Shown here in pieces: positions 55,901 through 64,000 of a DNA stretch of 64,000 nt (positions within the stretch are counted from its first letter, which is position 1; each line of letters opens with the position of its first letter). The DNA lies in the NCBI GenBank assembly GCA_029204045.2, contig CM055071.1:18696867-18760866 (forward strand). The letters are read 5' to 3'. Made by a program: the position numbers and the translations under genes. The DNA comes from Tillandsia leiboldiana (lineage: Eukaryota > Streptophyta > Magnoliopsida > Poales > Bromeliaceae). Below the pieces are notes generated by a model that saw only the letters and a list, made by a program, of their open reading frames with translations, made no database searches and was not told where the DNA came from.

Positions 55901-57726
55901 GCGCGGCGAAAACCCAGCCGCGCGACGAGGGAGGCCCGCCGCACGGCGCCCGACGAAGCAGCGCCGCGCGGCGACCCGCTGCGCGGTGCCGGAGCGCACC
56001 GCGCAGCGCCCAGCGGCGCTGCGCGCGGCGCCCAGCGGCGCTGCGCGCGGCGCCCAGCGGCGCTGCGCGCGGCCGCGCGCAGCCCGCCGCGCGCGCGCGG
56101 CCGCTGCGCGCAGCCCGCAGCGCTGCGCGCAGCAGCGCAGGCCCGCGCACGCCTGCGCGCGGCCCGCGCGGCCCGCGCAGGCCCGCGCGCGGCCCCTGCC
56201 GCGCGCGGCCATGCCGCGCGCACCTGCGCGCGGCCAAGCGGTGCCGCACGCACCCGCGCGCGGCCATGCCGCGCGCACCTGCGCGCGGCCAAGCGGTGCC
56301 GCGCGCACCTGCGCGCGGCCCCTGCCGCGCGCACCCGCGCGCGGCCAGGCAGCGCCGCGCGGACCTGCGCGCGGCCCTGCCGCGCGCGCCTGCGCGCGGC
56401 CAGGCAGCGCCGCGTGCAGCACTTTGCTGCACGCGGCGCCGCGCCCAGCGACACCTCGCCGCAGGGTGCTGCCAAAAGCAGCACCCTGGCGCCGCGCGTG
56501 CGCCGTTGCGCGCGCGCGCGGCCGCCGGCGACGGCGAAACCCAGAATTTCCGGAAAAACTCCAATAAATTCCAAAAAAATCCGTAAAATCCCATTTAAAC
56601 CAAAAATCCCCTTTTTAGCACTTAAAATTCAATTATAAAAAATCCCAAAAGCTCAAAAACTCCAAAAACCTCAAAAAGGAGAAATTGCTTACCTCGTTGT
56701 CGCACGCCGCACGCCCACGAGCTTCGCACGGCCTCCAACGGCGAGTCCAAAAAAATCCAAAAAGCTCCAATCCCTTTTCCTTCTTTTTCTTCTTCTTCCT
56801 TCTCCTCTCTTTTCTTTTCCTTTCTTTCTCTTTTCCTTTCTTTCTCTTTTCCTGCTGCAGAGGGAGGCTGGGGCCACTTTATATAAAGCATAAGCTTTAT
56901 TAATTAAATCCACTAATTAATTAATTCCAATAATCCAACTCCAACTCACTTTTTGCCTTCGGGCTCTCCGCCGCTGCCCGGAACCTCCCGAACTCCGCTG
57001 TAAATTGAAAATACACGCGCTCACAGCTTTTTCTCTCCAAAAAGCTCATCCGTTGAGGCGGGGTGCTCAAATCACTTACCGGCTCCAAAATTGCCAGTTC
57101 CAACTCACTTTTTGCCTCCGGGTCCTCCGCGTCAGTCCGGAACCTCCCGAACCTCGCTGTAAATCAAAAGTACACGTGTCCACAGCTTTTTCTCTTCAAA
57201 AAGCTCATCCGTTGAGTCGGGGTGCTCAAATCAATTACCGGCTCCAAAATTGCCAGTTCCGACTCACTTTTTGACTCCGGGTCCTCCGCGTCAGTCCGGA
57301 ACCTCCCGAACCTCGCTATAAATCAAAAGTACACGTGTCCACAGCTTTTTCTCTTCAAAAAGCTCGTCCGTTGAGTCGGGGTGCTCAAATCAATTACCGG
57401 CTCCAAAATTGCCAGTTCCGACTCACTTTTTGCCTCCGGGCCCTCCGCGTCAGTCCGGAACCTCCCGAACTTCGCTGTAATCTGAAAGTACACCTGTTCC
57501 ACGTGTTCCTGAATTTCCGGCGCTCCACGGTGAAGTCTGAAATTCCCAATCTCATCCTCAATCGGCCTACAAAGCCCGGAAAAACCCCGAATCGAGCTGG
57601 AGCTTCCGCGTTGATCCGAATCAACCCGGCATCAACTGTAACCTCAGATACAACATGCTCAAGGCAACTCTCTGCTCCAAGTCATCTGTGTGGCCGGCGC
57701 GCTACCCAATGCCCCGGTACTTTACA
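52959..57726 (-). repeat. 5' LTR of the nested gypsy element (4768 bp)
   Basis: Same layout as 45949-50728: TATA-like 56877-56888, donor-like 56692, hairpin 53387-53412, acceptor-like 53367. Outer end next to TGCCC at 57727. Confidence 0.92.
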
Positions 57727-57960
57727 TGCCCACTAGGACTATCAGAGGCGAAAAAATGAAACAAAGGTGGTAAGCTACAAGTACACTACTGATGCAGAGC
57801 TACCACTAACATGCCTCTACGATGCCTACTAGAGAATGGCTAAAAACATGCACCAGAACGTAAGGACTGACAGACCAACCCAATCAAAACACCAGTAAAC
57901 ACTGGTACTGCCTGCTCTGCTGTCAACCTCACAACTCAGTATCTCCCCTGTCCAAATAGA

Positions 57961-58023
57961 CCGGAACCCAACACGGTCTGACCGGCACCCAACACGGCCT
58001 GACCGGCACCCAACACGGTCGGA
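57961..58023. repeat. Three-copy 21-bp tandem repeat
   Basis: CCGGCACCCAACACGGYCTGA-type units at 57961, 57982 and 58003, inside the outer gypsy LTR. Confidence 0.85.
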
Positions 58024-59664
58024 ATCCTACTCCGGAGTGGCACTCGAGGGGAGCGACCCCACACGAGCATAGTATCACAGTCACTAGTATCATCAGTACC
58101 ATAAATAGCAGGACGGGGTCACGACCCTGATCAAAGTGGGAAAACCCATCCACTAAAGGGAAACTCGATCCCCTACCTCCAATCTGGTGCAAAAGTAGTA
58201 ATAATAATCCGGTCAACCGCCCACAGTCCGCGGTCGCCGCAACACCCAAACCTCGATCCCCGACTGTCCCAACTCTGAACATCTGACTACACAATCCCCT
58301 AAGGCTAGACGATAGGAGAACGAATAAAAGCATGGTTTCTCCTAAGTCAATTCCAATAAGTTTGTGTAGCAGAAAAAGGTGGCCTATCTAGATGACCATT
58401 CAAGCATGCAAAGTCCTTTATTGGCTATAATTACTCCAATTATTCAAACATATGCAACATTAAGTGTTTGGGAAATCCCGATGTACATGTGGCAGGATAT
58501 ATGATACATAATACATTTTAGATGCACAGTCTACTAGCAAGTATCCCTTATACAACATTCATTCTAACCACATGCCCAACCCTTCCCTTAACATATAATA
58601 TGATATGGCTTTAGCATTCTTTCCAACTAATTAAATTGCCTATCTAAACATGGAAATACCACTTACTAACTTGTAACCTGCTAACAACGCAAGTATCAAC
58701 AAAGGAACCTTAATCTCATACAAGCATGCTAGATACATTCACAATTAATAACACATAATCATGGCATTCTAATAGGCCTAGTGACATTCACAAGTAGGAG
58801 GTTCACAACATCACCCACCTCAAGCGCTATTCCAAATTCCCAAAGGCGAAGTCCAAGATCAGTCCAAACACACCACCAATCTGTACAAAATACCCCAAAG
58901 GAAAAATACGTAAGCGATTCATCCCCAATTCCAAAATCTATCCCCTAAATCCGCAGTCCAGAATTCACCAATTTTTACCTGCGAATAATACCCAGAAAAA
59001 TCCAAGAAAAATACTATCACGATCCTTGCGACGAGCCCGTCGAAACGAGTACCTGCACGCCCAAATTGGAGTTTCCTACGCTGAGATAAAAATCCGGCAA
59101 GGGGTACACCCCGAATCCAAACTGTACCAAATTCCTGTAACAAGGAACCACAGAGAAAGAAGATTCTCACCCACGGGTAAAATCCAGAAAAATCTGAAAA
59201 AAATCCAGGAGACTCCTTGCGAAACGTAGATGAAAATTGACTTTTGAATCGCCTCGTTCTGATGCCTGAGCAGAAAGATATGGCAAGAACACCGCGGTGC
59301 TGTCCCAAAAGTCCGTGAAGAAAAAGGGTCAAATGGGTGCTAAGAAAACTCCAAGATCAGCATGGAAATCGAGGAACCACAAAACACAAGAGTTGAAGCC
59401 CTACCTGTCGTGAGTCCAACGGCGCAAGAATCGGTGAATTCCGAGGTTGGGGTGGGTCGGAGGAGTCCAAACACTGAGAAGGGGCGAAGAGGATCGCCGG
59501 AGAACAAGCGTCACGCCGCGCCGTAAAATGGTGAACCTCGGGAAGCGTGCCTCCAAAAATCCTCAAACTTCTCCAATGGGTAGTGCACTGAGGGAGGAAA
59601 AACTCTTGTGAAGGGAGCTCAGCGGAAATGGGGTCCAAAAAGCCAAAGGAAAGAAAGGGGGGAG

Positions 59665-59673
59665 CTATTTATA
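59665..59673 (-). promoter_or_regulatory. LTR TATA box, minus strand
   Basis: TATAAATAG read on the minus strand, about 260 bp upstream of the donor-like site at 59404. Confidence 0.6.
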
Positions 59674-60508
59674 GGCCCAGCCCACTATGCTTATCGGGCC
59701 GGGTTTCGGGCGCGGTTTCCGGGCGCACTGCGCCCGGAAACCGGGTTGTATACCTCCCGTCCGACGCGCCCGGAAATCCCTGGGACGGCCACGTCACCCC
59801 GAACAGGGGACAGCAAACCTGGCGGCCCGCAACGCGCCACGTGGCCCCCTCGCGGTCAGCGGGGTAGGTACGGCCGCCCAACCGCGAGGCGACGCGTGTC
59901 GCACTCGAGTGCGGCCGACCGCCCCGCTGGCGCCACTGTGCGCGCACAGTACCGAGGCGCCCCCCTCGCGCACACCGTGGACCGCACCTACGTGGGCCCA
60001 CGAATCCGAAGCCGCCACGCGTCATGCGCCCGGTCCACCGCAACCCCGCCAAACCGGTGAGCCGTGCCGCGTGCGCCCGCCTACCAGGGCACGCCACGCG
60101 CCCCCCCGCCGCGGTCCATGCACCGCCGCGCCTCCCCGTGGACCCAGCTGCGTGAGCCAGCCAATAAGAGGCCGCCACGTGGCTCGGGCCGGTCCACGTG
60201 TCACCCCCATGCACCGAAAATCCCCACAAACTTCCGGAAGCCCGCTTTTGGTCATCCGGACTCCAAATTCAACAAGCAAATAGCCGTTTTCAAGCGTTTT
60301 TCCGCGCTGAATCCAAATCCAACCTCAGATTGGCCCAAAACCTTTTCTAAAATTTGGCAATTACAGCCGAAGGCCAATTCCGCTATCAAAGTCTCACAAG
60401 GTCCATCTGTGGCACCCCTTCGATGCACCATGGGCCGGACACCAACACTAGGTGTTCTACACAATGGATTCACCGGAAAGTTGCATGGGAAAAAACCAGT
60501 ACACTACA

Positions 60509-60520
60509 TCCTCCCCTACA
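60509..60520 (-). promoter_or_regulatory. Polypurine tract of the outer gypsy
   Basis: TGTAGGGGAGGA on the minus strand, immediately before the 3' LTR start. Confidence 0.85.
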
Positions 60521-60555
60521 AGAAAAAGTTTCATCCTCGAAACAAAAGTCATACC

Positions 60556-63500
60556 TCAGGCAGGGGCCTCAAACAAGTGGGGGTGAGCATCCATCATCGC
60601 TGACTCCAACTCCCAGGTAGCCTCGCGCTCATCATGACTGCTCCAGAGGACCTTCACATACGGGATGGCCCGACTGCGCAACTCCCTAACCTCACGGTCC
60701 AAGATCCTCAACGGCCGCTCAACATAGCTCAGGTCCTCAGCAACCTCCAAAGGGGTGAAATCGATGATATGAGACGGGTCATGAACATACCTCCTCAATG
60801 TCGAAACATGAAAAACATTGTGAACACCCGAAAGTCTGGGAGGAAGCGCAAGCCTGTAGGCAACTGGCCCTAAGCGCTCCAACACCTCAAAAGGTCCAAT
60901 ATAACGAGGGCTCAGTTTCCCACGAATACCAAATCTCCGAATCCCCTTCGAAGGCGAGACTTTCAGAAAAACATGGTCACCCACCTGAAACTCTAAGTCT
61001 CGCCGTCGAGTATCAGCATAACTCCTCTGTCGACTCTGGGCGGTCTCGAGGTGTCGTCGTATCAATCTGACCTTTTCCTCTGCCTCTAACAGTAGATCAG
61101 GACCCAAGGTCTTCTTCTCACCCACGTCACTCCAATAAAGGGGTGACCGACACTTGCGTCCATACAACGCTTCAAACGGAGCCATCTGAATGCTCGCTTG
61201 ATAGCTGTTGTTGTACGCAAACTCAACTAATCCCAAGTGTCGGTACCATCCTCCTCCAAAGTCTAGAATGCATGCTCTCAACATATCCTCGAGGGTCTGA
61301 ATAGTGCGCTCTGACTGCCCATCGGTCTGGGGGTGGAATGCTGTACTGAATCGGAGCTGCGTCCCCAAGGCTGTCTGTAAACTCCTCCAGAAATGCGAGA
61401 CAAACCTCGGGTCTCTATCTGATACTATGGAAACAGGTACTCCGTGTAATCTAACCACCTCAGCCAAGTACACCTGTGCAAGTCGCTCCATCGGCCAAGT
61501 CATCTGAACCGGCAGAAAGTGAGCGGATTTGGTAAGCCTGTCCACGACTACCCAGATAGCATCCGCTCCCGTCTGTGCTCTCGGCAAACTAGTGACAAAA
61601 TCCATCGTAACATGTTCTCATTTCCATTCAGGGATTGGGAGACTCTGCAACTTGCCAGCAGGTACACGATGCTCCGCCTTTACTTGCTGACAAGTTAGAC
61701 AGTGTGCTACAAATCTCCCAATATCTCTTTTCATCCCATTCCACCAAAACTGTGCCTTAAGATCCCTATACATCTTAGTCCCACCAGGATGGATGGTATA
61801 AGGTGTATAGTGGGCCTCCCTCAAGATCTGCTCTCGGATCTCTACGTCCATAGGCACACACGCGCGGTCCCTGTACCGTAGTACTCCCGCAGCATCGACT
61901 GAGAAGTCCCCTATCAAACCAGTCTGCATCTGCTCTCGAATCCTCACCAGGTGGGGGTCCTCACTCTGTCTCTCCCGAATCCTGTCCAACAGAGTGGGCT
62001 GCACGACTAGAGACATAAGTCTAGCAGAGACCCCAGGGGACACAACCTCGAGCTCTAACCGCCTCATCTGCTCAAGTAATGGAGCCTGATCGGTGATCCT
62101 CAAAGATAGACTCTGTACTGCTCTCCTGCTCAGGGCATCAGCAACCACGTTGGCCTTGCCAGGATGGTATAATATGTCTACATCATAATCTTTCAACAAT
62201 TCCAACCATCTGCGCTGCCTCAAGTTGAGCTCCTTCTGCGTGAACAGGTATTTCAAGCTCTTGTGGTCGGTGTAAATCTCGCAGTGCTCCCCATACAGGT
62301 AGTGGCGCCACAACTTTAGTGCAAAAATCACTGCAGCTAGCTCCAAATCATGGGTAGGGTAATTCTTTTCATAATCCTTCAGTTGCCGGGAGGCATAAGC
62401 GATTACCCTTCCTTCCTGCATCAGCACGCAACCAAGTCCACTGTGCGATGCGTCGCTGTATACCACGTATCCTTTCCCCATAACAGGGAGGGAAAGGACA
62501 GGAGCCGATATCAATCTGTTCTTTAATTCCTCAAAGCTCCTCTGACAATCCTCACTCCAAGTAAACTTAATCCCTTTTTGCGTCAAACGAGTGAGGGGTG
62601 TGGAAAGTTTCGCAAAACCTTCCACAAATCGACGGTAATATCCTGCTAAGCCCATGAAACTGCTAACCTCTGATACCGTCGTCGGTCGGGGCCAATCCCG
62701 GACTGCCTCGATCTTCGCCGGGTCTACTGCCACTCCAGCGGCTGAAATCACGTGGCCCAAAAAGACAACCTCCCGAAGCCAAAATTCACACTTAGATAAC
62801 TTGGCATACAACTTTCTCTCTCTCAGAAGTTGTAGCACAATCCTCAGGTGCTCCTCGTGCTCCACATCGCTTCGGGAATAAACTAGGATGTCATCAATAA
62901 AAACAACGACGAACCGATCCAGGTATGGTCGAAAAATCCTGTTCATCAAATCCATAAAAGCTGCAGGGGCATTTGTCAGTCCAAAAGGCATGACGGTGAA
63001 CTCATAATGCCCGTACCGCGACCTGAATGCCGTCTTTGGGATGTCCTCGGCCTTCACCTTCAATTGGTGGTAACCAGACTGTAAGTCGATCTTGGAGAAG
63101 ACACAAGTCCCTTGCAGCTGATCAAATAAATCATCAATGCGCGGCAAAGGGTACTTGTTCTTGATGGTCGCTTTATTCAGCTCCCGATAATCAACGCACA
63201 GTCGAAGCGAACCATCTTTCTTCTTCACAAATAGCACCGGCGCTCCCCAAGGCGATACACTCGGTCTCACAAAACCCTTATCCATTAAATCCTGGAGTTG
63301 CGCCTTTAATTCTCGCAGCTCAGCCGGTGCCATTCGGTAAGGAGCCTTAGAGATTGGCGCAGTTCCTGGGACCACGTCAATCAAAAACTCGACCTCCCTA
63401 TCCGGCGGCATGCTAAACAGCTCTGGAGGAAACACATCCGGGAACTCGCGGGCAATCGGGATATCCGCGAGTCCCGGAGCCGCCGTAGGCTCCTTAACCA

Positions 63501-64000
63501 CAGATGCCATAAAGGCTACGCATCCACTGCGCATCATCTGCCTCGCACGAGAAGTCGAAACCATAGAGGCAAAGAAAGCACTCTGGCACCCCCTGAAAAC
63601 GAACACCTCCTGGCCTGGCTCGCTAAAAGTAACAGACCTCGCGGCGCAATCAATCGCCGCGAAATAGCGAGCCAGCCAATCCATCCCCAGTACAATGTCA
63701 AAATCTCGCAGCTGACTAAGGACCATCAGGTCCGCTGGCAAAATCCAAGACTCAAGCTGTACCGGGCACGACCAGCAACACTCCTCTACATACAATATGT
63801 GACCGGGAATCTGTACCTCTAAAGCATGTGGCAACCGACCTAACTCTAGTCCATGAGATGATGCAAATGCTCTACTGATAATAGAATGTGATGCACCGGT
63901 ATCAAATAAAGTGCGAGCTCTAATGCCAAAAAGTAAAGTGATACCTGCCACCACGTGGTCGGCTGCCGCGGAGTCCCCTACCTGAGCGGCGTAGACTCGC
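60556..64000 (-). pseudogene. pol: Gypsy pol, nearly intact: protease, RT, RNase H, integrase, C-terminal domain; one nonsense codon; partial at window edge
   Basis: One frame from the window edge to the stop at 60556, broken only by a TGA at 61618-61620 where the family has Trp (PEWKxEH context). From the right: protease (LFDTGASHSIIS), linker, RT (KKKDGSLRLCVDYRELNK, VFSKIDLQSGYHQ, MPFGLTNAPAAF, FIDDILVYSR), RNase H (YSDASHSGLG, HDLELAAV, YTDHKSLKYL), integrase zinc finger (HPGG...CLTCQQ), catalytic core (MDFVTSLP, SDRDPRF, GQSERTIQ), GPF/Y region (SPRYIGPFEVL) and Tekay-type tail (LWSSHDEREATWELE). All catalytic residues I can locate are present, unlike the pol at 5496-8257. The frame stays open past 64000, so gag may be joined. 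The youngest-looking coding region in the window. Confidence 0.93.

Larger units (their letters stand above)
45949..57726 (-). mobile_element. Non-autonomous gypsy element with 4.8 kb LTRs and 2.2 kb interior
   Basis: Two near-identical direct LTRs (45949-50728, 4780 bp; 52959-57726, 4768 bp) flank a 2230-bp interior. TSD TGCCC at 45944-45948 and 57727-57731. Primer site at 52938-52950 and purine tract at 50729-50742, both minus strand. The interior has only gag remnants and a pol tail. It is complete and recent, but codes for no usable enzyme. Confidence 0.93.
45845..59404 (-). other. Candidate LTR intron containing the nested element
   Basis: Donor-like CAG/GTAGGG at 59404 and acceptor-like TTTGTTTTGCAG/AG at 45845. 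Without the nested element it is about 1.8 kb. Parallel to 9131-10731. Hypothesis only. Confidence 0.35.
45447..60508 (-). repeat. 3' LTR of the minus-strand gypsy, interrupted
   Basis: In sense orientation it runs from TGTAGTGTACTGG (60508) to CCCGGGGCGTGACA (45447). Net length is about 3.28 kb after removing the nested element and one TSD copy. It holds a minus-strand TATA box (59665-59673), a three-copy 21-bp repeat (57961-58023) and a GC-rich block at about 59700-60230 that gives false ORFs. Confidence 0.85.
45447..64000 (-). mobile_element. Tekay/Del-type gypsy element, minus strand, runs off the window
   Basis: The 3' LTR is in two pieces (45447-45948 and 57732-60508), followed by purine tract 60509-60520 and pol 60556-64000. 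The putative TSD copy ATCAC is at 45442-45446. gag and the 5' LTR would lie to the right. The element at 45949-57726 is nested inside its LTR. Confidence 0.9.

Noticed and set aside
59608..60229. ORFs of 150-198 codons on both strands
   Set aside because: GC-rich LTR sequence of the outer gypsy; no motif, and open on both strands.

Overview
This window is plant nuclear DNA made almost wholly of nested LTR retrotransposons. I see no host protein gene, tRNA or rRNA gene. The case for a plant is the mix of families: Sire-type Ty1/copia elements (gag with a central coiled coil, an extra ORF after pol, primer site TGGTATCAGAGC), Tekay/Del-type Ty3/gypsy elements with LTRs of roughly 3-5 kb, and a Cassandra-like miniature element whose LTRs carry 5S rRNA promoter sequence. 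The species cannot be told.

Layout, left to right. 1-5495: a non-autonomous copia element (gag only, between near-identical LTRs) inserted in a gypsy pol gene whose remainder is 5496-8257. 8300-11126: a gypsy LTR with pol on its left and a primer site plus gag on its right. 11127-13318 and 41915-43875: the two halves of a decayed gypsy interior, split by a Sire copia element with target duplication GGATG at 13319 and 41910. That copia element has gag, protease, integrase, RT and RNase H with shared stop codons, then a third ORF. Its 5' LTR is split by a 4.74 kb solo gypsy LTR (target duplication GTTGC). 43024-43599: a Cassandra-like element (ACCTG). 43876-44605: the start of the host gypsy's 3' LTR, cut by another copia LTR (44606-45446), which is cut by a minus-strand Tekay-like gypsy (45447 to beyond 64000). 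The 3' LTR of that gypsy is in turn cut by an 11.8 kb minus-strand element with 4.8 kb LTRs (45949-57726, TGCCC).

A run of exactly 100 N (26057-26156) lies between two near-identical copies of about 12.75 kb (13296-26056 and 26157-38899). Both include the same few bases outside the 5' LTR and the same nested solo LTR, and small indels gather towards the N run. The simplest reading is an unmerged contig overlap: one copia element, not two.

The most unusual signals are structural. (1) An array of short hairpins in the transcribed part of the copia LTRs, all with loop TGGATT but with differing, compensating stems. (2) Arrays of the palindrome GATCCGGATC just upstream of the LTR TATA box, recurring inside the element ahead of the third ORF. 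(3) A hairpin and splice-site-like signals shared by the long gypsy LTRs, which would make much of each LTR an intron. (4) A 21-copy array of a short stem-loop in the solo LTR.
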